From contig NZ_FNBP01000002.1 of the NCBI RefSeq assembly GCF_900102535.1, positions 124,001 to 188,000 on the forward strand: DNA of 64,000 nucleotides, in the 5' to 3' direction. Position numbers and translations under genes: made by a program. Below are positions 19,203 to 28,193 of this stretch, in pieces; position 1 is the stretch's first letter, and each line of letters starts with the position of its first letter. The stretch is from Sulfitobacter delicatus. GTDB lineage: Bacteria > Pseudomonadota > Alphaproteobacteria > Rhodobacterales > Rhodobacteraceae. The notes beneath the pieces are model-generated. The model was not told the origin of the DNA. It saw nothing but the letters and a program-made list of their open reading frames with translations, and did no database searches.

Positions 19203-21023
19203 ATGTGTGGAATTGTTGGCGTATTGGGCAACCACGAAGTTGCCCCGATCCTTGTGGAATCCCTCAAGCGGCTCGAATACCGCGGCTATGACAGCGCCGG
19301 TATCGCCACACTGAACGACGGCAAACTCGACCGCCGCCGCGCCGTGGGCAAACTGGTGAACTTGTCAGACACGCTGGTGCACAATCCGCTGGCAGGCAAA
19401 TCCGGCATCGGCCACACCCGCTGGGCCACTCATGGCGCGCCCTCCGTCACCAACGCCCACCCCCACCAAGCGGGCGCGGTGGCCGTCGTGCACAACGGCA
19501 TCATCGAAAACTTCCGCGAATTGCGGGCCGAACTGGCCGAACACGGCGCAAACTTTGTCACCGAAACCGACACCGAAACCGTCGCCCTGCTCACCCAGCA
19601 CCACATGAACCAAGGCGCCGACCCGGTCACCGCCGCCAAACAGACCCTCGCCCGGCTCGAAGGCGCCTTCGCACTGGCCTTCCTCTTTGACGGCCATGAC
19701 GACCTGATGATCGCGGCCCGTAAAGGCTCGCCACTGGCGATCGGCTATGGCGAGGGCGAGATGTTCGTCGGCAGTGACGCCATTGCGCTGGCTCCGCTGA
19801 CCAACAAGATCGCCTACCTCGAAGAGGGCGACTGCGCCGTGATCACCCGCACGTCGGTTGAGATCACGGACCAAAACGGCACCCTCGCCAACCGCGCCGT
19901 CAAAACCATCGAAATCGACAGCACCCGGATCGACAAGGCGGGCCACAAACACTTCATGGCCAAGGAAATCGCCGAACAGCCCGCCGTGATCGGCACCGCC
20001 ATCGGCAAATATCTCTCGCCACAAGGTGACATTGAACTGTCCGATCAGGACATCGATTTTAACGATTTCGACCGGATCATCATGGTCGCCTGCGGCACCG
20101 CGTCCTATGCCTGTCTGACCGCGAAATACTGGTTCGAACAGATCGCCCGCCTGCCCGTCGAAGTCGACGTCGCCTCGGAGTTCCGCTATCGCGAACCACC
20201 CATCCCGCCGCGCACGCTGGCCGTCTTCGTCAGCCAATCGGGCGAGACCGCAGACACCCTCGCGGCCCTGCGCTATTGCGAAGGCAAGGCCGCACGCATC
20301 CTCTCGGTTGTGAACGTGCCCGAAAGCTCCATCGCCCGCGAAAGCGACATCGCCCTTCTGATCCACGCGGGTGTCGAAGTCGGCGTGGCCTCGACCAAAG
20401 CCTTCACCTGCCAGTTGGTCGTGCTCTACATGATGGTGCTCAAAGCCGCCCGCGCCCGTGGCACATTGGACGCCGAGGCGCTGGCCGATCATATCTTCGG
20501 ATTGCGCGGCCTGCCTGCCACCATCAGCCATGCGCTTGAGAAAAACGACACCATGCACGCGGCGGCCCTAAAGCTGTCCCATGCCCGCGATGTGCTGTTC
20601 TTAGGCCGCGGCCAGATGTATCCGCTGGCCCTCGAAGGCGCGCTGAAACTAAAAGAAATCAGCTACATACATGCCGAAGCTTATGCATCGGGTGAACTGA
20701 AACACGGCCCCATCGCGCTGATCGACGAAAACGTGCCGGTGGTCGTCATGGCCCCGCGCGACGCGCTCTTCGACAAAACCGTTAGCAACATGCAAGAGGT
20801 CATGGCTCGGAAAGGCAAAGTGATATTGATCTCTGACGCCAAAGGCCAAGCCGAAGCCAACGACGGCGTCTGGTTCAGCATCGAAATGCCCCCCGTCCCC
20901 GACGCGCTGGCCCCGATCCTCTACGCGATCCCGGCGCAGCTTTTGGCCTATCACACCGCCGTCGCCAAGGGCACGGATGTAGACCAACCCCGCAATCTCG
21001 CCAAATCGGTCACAGTCGAATGA
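19203..21023 (+). CDS. glmS: Glutamine-fructose-6-phosphate aminotransferase (isomerizing)
   Basis: The 606-residue protein starts MCGIVGVLGN, so Cys2 becomes the N-terminal nucleophile of the glutaminase domain after Met removal. The middle and C-terminal parts hold two SIS sugar-isomerase domains (VACGTASYA and SQSGETADTLAALR in the first; LGRGQMYPLALEGALKLKE in the second) and the conserved C-terminal DVDQPRNLAKSVTVE. It makes glucosamine-6-phosphate, the first committed step to UDP-GlcNAc. No ribozyme-like leader could exist here because the gene begins one base after glmU. Confidence 0.97.
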   Translation: MCGIVGVLGNHEVAPILVESLKRLEYRGYDSAGIATLNDGKLDRRRAVGKLVNLSDTLVHNPLAGKSGIGHTRWATHGAPSVTNAHPHQAGAVAVVHNGIIENFRELRAELAEHGANFVTETDTETVALLTQHHMNQGADPVTAAKQTLARLEGAFALAFLFDGHDDLMIAARKGSPLAIGYGEGEMFVGSDAIALAPLTNKIAYLEEGDCAVITRTSVEITDQNGTLANRAVKTIEIDSTRIDKAGHKHFMAKEIAEQPAVIGTAIGKYLSPQGDIELSDQDIDFNDFDRIIMVACGTASYACLTAKYWFEQIARLPVEVDVASEFRYREPPIPPRTLAVFVSQSGETADTLAALRYCEGKAARILSVVNVPESSIARESDIALLIHAGVEVGVASTKAFTCQLVVLYMMVLKAARARGTLDAEALADHIFGLRGLPATISHALEKNDTMHAAALKLSHARDVLFLGRGQMYPLALEGALKLKEISYIHAEAYASGELKHGPIALIDENVPVVVMAPRDALFDKTVSNMQEVMARKGKVILISDAKGQAEANDGVWFSIEMPPVPDALAPILYAIPAQLLAYHTAVAKGTDVDQPRNLAKSVTVE

Positions 21024-21718
21024 GCCCCGAAGACGCGCTCGCCGCGCTGCAAGCCGAAGCCAACCCTGCCCGCGGCGAGGAAATGCGCCGCTATCATAAA
21101 GCAGAGCGTGTCTATCTGGGCCTGTCCAACCCGCAAATCAACGCACTGGCCCAAAGCTGGCGCGAAGCATTGGACGTGCCCGGCCGCGTGGCGCTGGCCG
21201 ATGCTCTCTGGCAATCGGACATCTTTGAGGCCCGTCTCGCGGCGGCCAAACTGCTTACCCAAGCACGCCTGCGCCCTGACGACCAAGCCGCGTGGGCGCT
21301 GATCGCCAGTTGGACACCTGACTTTGACAGCTGGGCCATCGCCGATCACGCCAGCATGGCCGCGCAAAAACGCCTGATCGCCGACCCAACCCGCCTCGAC
21401 GAGGTCGAAACATGGCTCGCTTCTGACCACCTCTGGACCCGCCGGGCCGCGCTGGTCTCAACCCTGCCTTGGACCAAGCAAAACCACCCCAAGCCCGAAG
21501 AGCTGGCCGCCCGTGACCGCATCCTCGGCTGGGCCGCGACGCTTGTGCCGGATCAGCGCTGGTTCATCCAAAAGGCCATCGGCTGGTGGCTGCGCGACCT
21601 GTCAAAACACGACCCCGACCGCACCCGCACCTTCATCGAGGCGCACGGAGATGCGATGAAACCCTTTTCCGTCAAAGAGGCGCTGCGCCTGCTCAAGAAG
21701 TCAGACGGCGCAGCCTAA
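21020..21718 (+). CDS. DNA alkylation repair protein, AlkD-like
   Basis: The 232-residue all-helical protein matches the HEAT-repeat DNA glycosylase family of AlkC/AlkD: EMRRYHKAERVYLGLSNPQINALAQSW near the start, WIFxx-like LADALWQSDIFEARLAAAKLL, and IQKAIGWWLRDLSKHDPDRTRTFIEAHG near the end. Such enzymes remove alkylated bases such as 3-methyladenine or 7-methylguanine without base flipping. The ATG overlaps the glmS stop by 4 bases (ATGA). A copy of the intergenic repeat follows the stop. Confidence 0.85.
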   Translation: MSPEDALAALQAEANPARGEEMRRYHKAERVYLGLSNPQINALAQSWREALDVPGRVALADALWQSDIFEARLAAAKLLTQARLRPDDQAAWALIASWTPDFDSWAIADHASMAAQKRLIADPTRLDEVETWLASDHLWTRRAALVSTLPWTKQNHPKPEELAARDRILGWAATLVPDQRWFIQKAIGWWLRDLSKHDPDRTRTFIEAHGDAMKPFSVKEALRLLKKSDGAA

Positions 21719-21725
21719 CTGCCAT

Positions 21726-21772
21726 TCTTTTTGGCCCAAAATACTTCGGGGGTCGGGGGGGCTGGCCCCCCG
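21726..21772. repeat. Copy 2 of the two-copy intergenic repeat
   Basis: The AT-rich part TCTTTTTGGCCCAAAATA matches copy 1 at most positions, and changes on both sides of its small stem keep a TTTGG/CCAAA-type pairing. It is followed by CTTCGGGGGTC and the GC-rich hairpin GGGGGGC-TG-GCCCCCC. It lies between the convergent AlkD-like gene and the lipoprotein gene, where it could serve as a shared transcript end. Confidence 0.7.
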
Positions 21773-21780
21773 TTCTACCC

Positions 21781-22287
21781 TCAGCCTGCCGCCGAAACCT
21801 CAACAGTAGTCAAATCCGTCAGCGAGGCACCGATAAGCCGCAGTGCCGGCAAAGACATCCGGCTGCCCGCTGTCGCTGGCCCCTCGATCGGAATCAGGGT
21901 CACCGCCGCGGATTTTCCGTTCGCCGGGTTGGTCACCCGTCCGGGCATCTCGTTTTGGACCAGCGGGGTCTTGATCCAGAGCCCCGGCTCGGTTGCGCTG
22001 CCCAAGCTGACCACTGTTTCGCCCAAGGAAGCCCCAGCCGCCGTCGGCGGCTTCGTCGCGGCTTCACGCTCCTCTGCCGTGGTCGTGTCCAAACTCTCGG
22101 CGCTGTTTGCGCCCGAGGTCAGCACCGGGGTAGCCGAGGCCTCAACACTTGGCGCGGGCGCCGCGGCCTCCGTTGCAGCGGATACATCCGGATCAGGGCG
22201 GTCTTCCCCGAGGCCCAGACGGTCAGCAAAACTGCCACAGCCCGATAGGGCGGCAGCGGCGAAAAGCGGGAAAAGAATGCGTGTCAT
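21781..22287 (-). CDS. Predicted lipoprotein of unknown function
   Basis: The 168-residue protein has a lipoprotein signal peptide: a short positively charged start, a hydrophobic core and the lipobox ALSGC with Cys17 as lipidation site. A low-complexity Ala/Thr/Glu/Pro region (about 30-85) follows, then a more ordered C-terminal half (VSLGSATEPGLWIKTPLVQN to the end). I recognise no functional domain. It is convergent with the AlkD-like gene and divergent from moaA. Confidence 0.72.
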   Translation of the reverse strand: MTRILFPLFAAAALSGCGSFADRLGLGEDRPDPDVSAATEAAAPAPSVEASATPVLTSGANSAESLDTTTAEEREAATKPPTAAGASLGETVVSLGSATEPGLWIKTPLVQNEMPGRVTNPANGKSAAVTLIPIEGPATAGSRMSLPALRLIGASLTDLTTVEVSAAG

Positions 22288-22372
22288 TGCCTCAGCCTAG
22301 CGGTGCCCCCCGCCCTAATCAATCGCCGAAATCGCGCTTGCCCCGGCCATGGCGGATCATTACCTATGAGGC

Positions 22373-23380
22373 ATGACAGCACCTCTCATTGACCCCTTCA
22401 TGCGCGCAATCACTTATCTGCGCGTCTCCGTCACAGACCGCTGCGATTTTCGCTGCGTCTACTGCATGTCGGAGAACATGACCTTCTTGCCCAAGAAGGA
22501 ATTGCTGACGCTGGAGGAGTTGGACCGCCTCTGCAGCAACTTCATCAACCTCGGCGTGGAAAAGCTGCGCATCACCGGGGGTGAGCCGCTGGTGCGTCGC
22601 GGCATTATGACCTTCTTCGACGGGATGAAGCGGCATCTCGACAGCGGCGCGCTTAAGGAACTGACCCTGACCACCAATGGCAGCCAGCTTGAGCGTTTTG
22701 CCGATGATCTTTACGCCGCTGGCGTGCGGCGGGTGAATGTCTCGCTCGACACGCTGGACGAACAGAAATTTGCGGATATCACCCGCTGGGGCCGTCTGCC
22801 GCAGGTGCTGCGCGGGATCGACGCGGCGCAGCGGGCGGGGTTGAAGATCAAGATCAACGCCGTGGCGCTCAAAGGCTTCAACGAGCCGGAACTGCCCCGC
22901 ATTACCGAATGGTGCGCCGAGCGTGGGATTGATCTGACTTGGATCGAGGTTATGCCGATGGGCGATTTGGGCAACGAAGACCGCTTTGGCCAATACTGGT
23001 CACTAAAGGACGTCCGCGCGCGTTATGCCGAGCATTACACCGTCACCGATCTGGCCGAGCGCACCGGCGGCCCTGCCCGCTATGTGCGGTTGGAGGAAAC
23101 CGGCCAGAAGATCGGCTTTATCACCCCGCTCAGCCACAATTTTTGCGAAAGCTGCAACCGTGTGCGGGTGACCTGCACAGGCGAGATCTACATGTGTCTG
23201 GGTCAAGAAGACGTGGCTGACCTGCGCGCGCCCCTACGCGAATACCCTGATACCGATCTGCCGCTGCAAGAGGCCATCCGCGCGGCGATCGACCGCAAAC
23301 CCAAGGGACATGACTTTGACTATTCGCGCCAGCGCATCGACGGTCAGATGCCGCGCCACATGAGCCACACGGGCGGCTGA
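22373..23380 (+). CDS. moaA: GTP 3',8-cyclase (molybdenum cofactor biosynthesis protein A)
   Basis: The 335-residue radical-SAM enzyme converts GTP to 3',8-cH2GTP, the first step of molybdopterin synthesis. The N-terminal cluster ligands are Cys24, Cys28 and Cys31 (C-x3-C-x2-C), and the C-terminal [4Fe-4S] ligands are Cys258, Cys261 and Cys275 (C-x2-C-x13-C). The protein ends in the family-typical Gly-Gly needed for activation of the radical. No other moa gene is in the window. It is followed after 4 bases by waaA, which is unrelated in function. Confidence 0.97.
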   Translation: MTAPLIDPFMRAITYLRVSVTDRCDFRCVYCMSENMTFLPKKELLTLEELDRLCSNFINLGVEKLRITGGEPLVRRGIMTFFDGMKRHLDSGALKELTLTTNGSQLERFADDLYAAGVRRVNVSLDTLDEQKFADITRWGRLPQVLRGIDAAQRAGLKIKINAVALKGFNEPELPRITEWCAERGIDLTWIEVMPMGDLGNEDRFGQYWSLKDVRARYAEHYTVTDLAERTGGPARYVRLEETGQKIGFITPLSHNFCESCNRVRVTCTGEIYMCLGQEDVADLRAPLREYPDTDLPLQEAIRAAIDRKPKGHDFDYSRQRIDGQMPRHMSHTGG

Positions 23381-23384
23381 GCCC

Positions 23385-24680
23385 GTGGCCGCGCCGTTCC
23401 TCTATCAGGCATGGGTCGCGGCAAGCGCCGCCATGCTGCCCTTTGCCGCACGGCAATCCGTGGCCAAGCTGCGACGGGCGGGTGTCGAAGTGCATCGCGC
23501 ACATGAAAAACTCGGCCACGCCAGCGCTGCGCGCCCTAAGGGCAAGTTGATCTGGTTCCACGCAGCCTCCGTGGGCGAAAGCCTGTCTGTATTGGCCCTG
23601 ATCGACCGGATGGGCCGCGCCTTGCCCGAGGCGCATTTTCTCATCACCTCAGGCACCGCCACCTCAGCCCGATTGGTCGGCCAACGTTTGCCGCCGCGCA
23701 CGCAGCACCAATTCGCACCGCTGGACGCTCCTGGCTCGTTAAAACGCTTCCTGAACCACTGGCAGCCCGATGCCGCGCTCTTTGTGGAAAGCGAGCTTTG
23801 GCCGCAGATGCTACGCCGGACCCACGCCCGCGGCACGGCGATGGCGCTGATCAACGCGCGGCTGTCGCAGCGTTCCATCGCGCGCTGGCAGAAACAGCCT
23901 GCGCTGGCGCGCTACCTCTTCGGGGTGTTCGACCTGATCCTCACGCAGAATGACGCGATGGCCGAAGCGATGGTCTCGATCAGCGCCCCTGCGGACCGGG
24001 TCGCGCGGGGGATCAACCTCAAGTCCATGGCTGGCCCGCTGCCGCAAGACGAAGATGCACTGTTTGAGGCCCGCGCAGCACTCGGGCACCGCCCGGTCTG
24101 GATCGCGTCCTCCACCCATCCGGGCGAGGAGAAATCCGTTCTGGAAGCGCACCGGCAGTTGCTTGAACGCTTCCCTGACCTCTGCTTGATCCTCGCCCCC
24201 CGCCACCCCGAGCGCGGCAATGAGGTGGCTGAATTGATCGGCAGTGCTGGTCTGAACTTCACCCGTCGGACCCGAGGCGACATGCCGGGCGAACAGGTCT
24301 TTCTGGCAGATACTTTGGGCGAGCTTGGCACATGGTATGCGCTGAGCGAAGTGGTCTTCCTCGGCGGTTCACTGCATCCCATCGGGGGGCACAACCCCTA
24401 TGAGGTGGCCCAAGCTGGTGCGATGGTGCTTTCGGGCACCCATGTCGCTAATTTTGCCGAGACCTATGCCGAGATGGAGGCCGCAGGGGCGGCGCGTCTG
24501 GTGGCAGGTACGCAGGATTTGGCGGAACGTGTCGCCGATCTGCTGAGTAATGACATCGCCCGCGCCAAGGGGGTGGCCTCAGCCAAAGCCTATGCCGAGG
24601 CGCAGACCGATAAGCTTGATAGTATCGCCGAGCGGCTGATCACGGCGCTGCGCTTAACGGGGACGTCAGGCGATGCCTGA
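23385..24680 (+). CDS. waaA: 3-deoxy-D-manno-octulosonic acid (Kdo) transferase
   Basis: The 431-residue GT-B protein attaches Kdo to lipid A precursor at the inner membrane. Family features are KGKLIWFHAASVGESLSVLALI (residues about 46-67, with the catalytic Glu in VGES), the LFVESELWPQM motif, and FLGGSLHPIGGHNPYEVAQ in the donor-binding domain. A GTG start at 23385 is used because it gives a normal N-terminal membrane anchor; no better start follows early on. The end overlaps the next glycosyltransferase gene by 8 bases. Confidence 0.93.
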   Translation: MAAPFLYQAWVAASAAMLPFAARQSVAKLRRAGVEVHRAHEKLGHASAARPKGKLIWFHAASVGESLSVLALIDRMGRALPEAHFLITSGTATSARLVGQRLPPRTQHQFAPLDAPGSLKRFLNHWQPDAALFVESELWPQMLRRTHARGTAMALINARLSQRSIARWQKQPALARYLFGVFDLILTQNDAMAEAMVSISAPADRVARGINLKSMAGPLPQDEDALFEARAALGHRPVWIASSTHPGEEKSVLEAHRQLLERFPDLCLILAPRHPERGNEVAELIGSAGLNFTRRTRGDMPGEQVFLADTLGELGTWYALSEVVFLGGSLHPIGGHNPYEVAQAGAMVLSGTHVANFAETYAEMEAAGAARLVAGTQDLAERVADLLSNDIARAKGVASAKAYAEAQTDKLDSIAERLITALRLTGTSGDA

Positions 24681-25716
24681 GCTTTTTGTCACCAACTACA
24701 ATCCCAATTTCACCGGCGTTTCGGCAACGGCGGCCAATGTGATCCGACAACAGGTCGCGCGTTATGATCTGGCGTTGGTCGGCCAGCCCCTGCCCGGCTG
24801 TCCTACCCCGCTCACCCGCGCTGCGGCCTCAAGGATCACCCGCAGCCACCCGCCCGAGAACCGGCCCTTTGCAATCTGGCATGTGCGCCGCAACCCCGAG
24901 ATGCGCAGTGCTATTTGGTTGCGAGACGTACGGCGGGCCCCGATCAAGATCGTCTTTACCTCCGCCGCGCAACGGCTGCATTCGGCCTATCCACGCTGGC
25001 TGATCCGGCAGATGGATGCGGTGATTGCCACGACGGATCGCGCGGCGGAGTTCGTGCCCAATGTCCGCGCCGTGGTGCCGCATGGGGTCGATACCGACCT
25101 CTTTGCACCCGCAACGAACCGCGCCGCGGCTTGGGAACAGCTTGGGTTCGGCGGCACCCATGGTATCGCCACGGTCGGGCGCATCCGGCCTGAGAAGGGC
25201 ACAGACCTTTTCGTGGAAGCAATGCTGCGCCTGCTACCGCAGCGCCCCGGCGCTATTGCCCTGGTGGTGGGCCGTGCAGGCGGCAAACATGAGCCGTTTC
25301 TCACCAAGCTGAAAGCGCAGGTCGAAGCCGCCGGACTTGCGGATCGTTTGCTCTTTATCGGTGAATACCCAGCCTCCGATCTGCCGAAACTGATGCGCGC
25401 CTTGTCCCTAGTTGTGCAACTGCCGCGTTACGAAGGCTACGGCATGGTGCCGCTCGAAGCGTTGGCTTCGGGCGTGCCCTTCGTCGGCAGCGATGCGGGC
25501 TACTATGGGGCTTTCTCGGACGGGGGCCGTGTGGGGCATGTCGTTCCCCAAGAAGCGCCGGACGCGGCGGCAGAGGCCGCGCTTTCCCTGCTGACGCGCG
25601 AAGATCAAACCACCCTTACCCAAGCGGCACGTGATGTGGCCGAGCGTCTCTTCAGCGCGCGGGCTGAGGCTGACGGGATCGACGCCGTGTACCGCGATCT
25701 CTGGGACCGGGGATAA
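24673..25716 (+). CDS. Family 4-type glycosyltransferase, probably LPS core
   Basis: The 347-residue GT-B protein has the C-terminal donor-binding pattern IATVGRIRPEKGTDLFVEAM, FIGEYPASDLPKLMRALSLVVQLPRYEGYGMVPLEALASGVPFVGSDAG, with the usual E-x7-E-type glutamates in YEGYGMVPLEA. It is similar in outline to LpsB/LpcC-type core mannosyl- or glucosyltransferases. Its 8-base overlap with waaA suggests that it adds a core sugar after Kdo. The acceptor and sugar cannot be read from the sequence. Confidence 0.87.
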   Translation: MPELFVTNYNPNFTGVSATAANVIRQQVARYDLALVGQPLPGCPTPLTRAAASRITRSHPPENRPFAIWHVRRNPEMRSAIWLRDVRRAPIKIVFTSAAQRLHSAYPRWLIRQMDAVIATTDRAAEFVPNVRAVVPHGVDTDLFAPATNRAAAWEQLGFGGTHGIATVGRIRPEKGTDLFVEAMLRLLPQRPGAIALVVGRAGGKHEPFLTKLKAQVEAAGLADRLLFIGEYPASDLPKLMRALSLVVQLPRYEGYGMVPLEALASGVPFVGSDAGYYGAFSDGGRVGHVVPQEAPDAAAEAALSLLTREDQTTLTQAARDVAERLFSARAEADGIDAVYRDLWDRG

Positions 25717-25718
25717 TC

Positions 25719-25749
25719 CAAAGAAAAACGCGCCCCCGAGGGGGGCGCG
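25719..25749 (-). terminator. Rho-independent terminator of the M20 amidohydrolase gene, possibly bidirectional
   Basis: A 9-bp stem CGCGCCCCC / GGGGGCGCG with a 3-base loop is followed on the minus strand by TTTTTCTTT. It sits 21 bases after the stop of the minus-strand M20 gene and 12 bases after the plus-strand glycosyltransferase stop. Confidence 0.85.
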
Positions 25750-25770
25750 CCAATCATTTCGCCGGGGCGT

Positions 25771-26934
25771 TTAAGCCGCAGGCATACGCTGCTCAACGAT
25801 ACCCGCCCACCAGCTACAGCCAGCCGGGATCGCTTCGTCGTTGAAGTTATACTCCGGGTGGTGCACCGCCGCCGTGTCGCCGTTGCCGACGAGAATATAG
25901 GCGCCCGGACGCTCTTCGAGCATGAAGGCAAAATCCTCGCCACCCATGACAAGCGGTGCTTCGACACAGTCGCCCGAGATGGAGCGCGCCACGTCGGCCG
26001 CGAACTCTGTCTGCTCTTCGTGGTTCACCATCACCGGATAGCCGCGGTGATAGGTTACATCCGCCGTGCCGCCAAAAGTCGCGGCAATGCCGGCGCAGAT
26101 CTCATTGATGCGTTTCTCGGCAAGGCTACGCATGTCAGAGGACATGGTGCGCACGGTGCCTTTGATCTGCACCTTTTGCGGGATCACGTTAAAGGCTTTG
26201 GAAGAGGTCTCGAACGAAGTAACCGACACAACGATCTGCTCCACCGGGTCGGCATTGCGCGCGGTGATGGTTTGCAGCGCCAGAACCGCTTGCGCGGACA
26301 TCACTGTGGTGTCGATTGTCTCATGCGGTTTCGCCGCATGGCCGCCACGGCCCTCAAAGGTGATATCGAACTGGTCCGTCGCCGCAAAGAACGAGCCCGG
26401 ACGGATGCCGAAGGACCCTGTGGGCATTCCCGGCCAGTTGTGCATCCCGTAAACTTCCTGAATGCCCCAACGGTCCATCATCCCGTCTTCGCACATTTCA
26501 CGCCCCCCGCCGCCACCTTCTTCGGCGGGCTGGAAGATCACCACGACGGTGCCGTCGAAATTGCGGGTCTCGGCCAGATATTGCGCGGCACCGAGCAGCA
26601 TCGCGGTGTGGCCGTCATGGCCGCAAGCATGCATCGCGTCAGGGGTTTTGGAGGCATAGTCCAACCCGGTTTGCTCATTGATCGGCAGCGCGTCCATATC
26701 GGCGCGCAGGCCGACAACCTTGCCGGAGTCCGTGGACTTGCCCTTGATCACGCCGACAACACCGGTGCGGCCGATGCCTTCGACAACTTCATCACAGCCA
26801 AAGGCGCGCAGCTTGTCGGCCACGATGCCCGAGGTGCGGTGCGTCTCAAACAGGATTTCGGGGTTTTCATGCAGGTCGCGGCGCCATGCGGTGATGTCGT
26901 CGTGCAGTTCGGCAAAGCGGTTCTTAACAGGCAT
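25771..26934 (-). CDS. M20 family amidohydrolase (N-acyl amino acid / hippurate hydrolase type), copy 1
   Basis: The 387-residue protein is a cytoplasmic metallo-amidohydrolase. The metal ligand region MHACGHDGHTAMLLG (101-115, with Cys104 and His106) and the catalytic EEGGGGGREM segment are present. The family cleaves N-acyl-amino acids such as N-acetyl or benzoyl derivatives. It is a close paralogue of the next upstream gene: both begin MP(V/I)KNRFAE and share the whole plan. A 67-base gap separates the two. The terminator at 25719 ends the transcript. Confidence 0.9.
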   Translation of the reverse strand: MPVKNRFAELHDDITAWRRDLHENPEILFETHRTSGIVADKLRAFGCDEVVEGIGRTGVVGVIKGKSTDSGKVVGLRADMDALPINEQTGLDYASKTPDAMHACGHDGHTAMLLGAAQYLAETRNFDGTVVVIFQPAEEGGGGGREMCEDGMMDRWGIQEVYGMHNWPGMPTGSFGIRPGSFFAATDQFDITFEGRGGHAAKPHETIDTTVMSAQAVLALQTITARNADPVEQIVVSVTSFETSSKAFNVIPQKVQIKGTVRTMSSDMRSLAEKRINEICAGIAATFGGTADVTYHRGYPVMVNHEEQTEFAADVARSISGDCVEAPLVMGGEDFAFMLEERPGAYILVGNGDTAAVHHPEYNFNDEAIPAGCSWWAGIVEQRMPAA

Positions 26935-27001
26935 TGGGGGATATCCTCTGGGTTAGGTTCTGGCGCTGCAATTCATGCATGCGCATTTATCTGAGACATG
27001 C

Positions 27002-28168
27002 TTACGCCCTTGCCAGCCGGTCCTCAACCACCTGCGCGAACCAAGAGCATCCGGCCGGGATCGCAGCATCGTCAAAGTCATATTCGGGGTGATGTACCGT
27101 CGCCCCGTCGCCGTTGCCGATCATGATATAGGCACCGGGCCGCGCGTTGAGCATGTAGGAGAAATCCTCACCCGCCATAATCGGCGGGGTGTCGCGGATC
27201 GTGCCGGGGGTGATCTGATCTGCCGCGTCGGCGGCAAAGCGGGTCTGTTCGCTGTGGTTGCTGGTGATAGGATAGCCGCGCTGGTAGTCGATTTCTGCGG
27301 TACATTGATGCGCTTCGGCGGTCAGGCGGGTGAGGTCATGCAAACGGCGCTCGGCCAGATCGCGCACCTCGGGGGCCAGTGTGCGCACCGTGCCGCGCAG
27401 AAGTACCTGATGCGGCAGCACGTTATGGCTGTCGGTGTCGCTGCGCAGGGTGCAGACCGAGACGACGACCTGTTTCAATGGATCGGTGTTGCGGCTGGCG
27501 ATGGATTGCAGCGCGATCAGCACATGGGCGGCGGCGAGATTGGTATCAATCGCCTCATGCGGGGCCGCAGCGTGCCCGCCTTGCCCGGTGAGCGTGATGT
27601 TGAACTCATCCGCCGCGGCCAAAAGCGCGCCTTCGCGGATCGCGAAATGGCCTGTGGGGTGACCGGGCATGTTATGCATGCCGTAGACTTCGTCGATGTT
27701 CCAACGGTCCATCAGCCCTTCTTCGACCATGACATTGCCGCCACCGCCACCCTCTTCGGCGGGTTGAAAGATCAGCACCACGCGGCCGTCGAAGTTGCGC
27801 GTCTCAGCCAGATATTGCGCGGCGCCGAGGAGCATGGCGGTGTGCCCGTCATGGCCGCAGGCGTGCATTTTGCCGGGGGTTTTGGAGGCATGCGGCAACC
27901 CCGTCGCCTCATGGATCGGCAGCGCGTCCATATCGGCGCGCAACCCGATGGTGCGGCCTGATGTGTTGCTCTGCCCTTCGATCACCGCGACCACGCCGGT
28001 CTGCGCGATGCCGGTGGTGATGTCTGTGATGCCAAAGCTGCGCAGCTTCTCTTCGACGAATTTCGAGGTTTCGGGCAGGTCGAACATCAACTCCGGGTGC
28101 TGGTGCAGATGGCGGCGCCATGCGGTGATCTCGGCGTGGGTCTCGGCAAAGCGGTTTTTGATCGGCAT
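27002..28168 (-). CDS. M20 family amidohydrolase, copy 2
   Basis: The 388-residue protein has the same metal-binding HACGHDGHTAMLLG and EEGGGGGNVM motifs as its downstream paralogue, and the same N-terminal layout (MPIKNRFAETHAEITAWRR). Differences are concentrated in the dimerisation-domain region (residues about 180-300), so the two could differ in substrate. The ATG at 28168 follows AAAGGAT; a longer frame reaching 28276 would invade the upstream oxidoreductase gene. Tandem duplication with divergence is the simplest reading. Confidence 0.9.
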   Translation of the reverse strand: MPIKNRFAETHAEITAWRRHLHQHPELMFDLPETSKFVEEKLRSFGITDITTGIAQTGVVAVIEGQSNTSGRTIGLRADMDALPIHEATGLPHASKTPGKMHACGHDGHTAMLLGAAQYLAETRNFDGRVVLIFQPAEEGGGGGNVMVEEGLMDRWNIDEVYGMHNMPGHPTGHFAIREGALLAAADEFNITLTGQGGHAAAPHEAIDTNLAAAHVLIALQSIASRNTDPLKQVVVSVCTLRSDTDSHNVLPHQVLLRGTVRTLAPEVRDLAERRLHDLTRLTAEAHQCTAEIDYQRGYPITSNHSEQTRFAADAADQITPGTIRDTPPIMAGEDFSYMLNARPGAYIMIGNGDGATVHHPEYDFDDAAIPAGCSWFAQVVEDRLARA

Positions 28169-28193
28169 GGGAAAATCCTTTGATGAAATACGC

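Noticed and set aside
19195..19205. glmS ribozyme
   Set aside because: glmU ends one base before the glmS start, which leaves no room for a leader, and glmS ribozymes belong to other phyla.
19365..20558. 397-codon minus-strand open frame opposite glmS
   Set aside because: Gly/Asp/Val-rich shadow frame without ribosome-binding site; glmS is complete on the plus strand.
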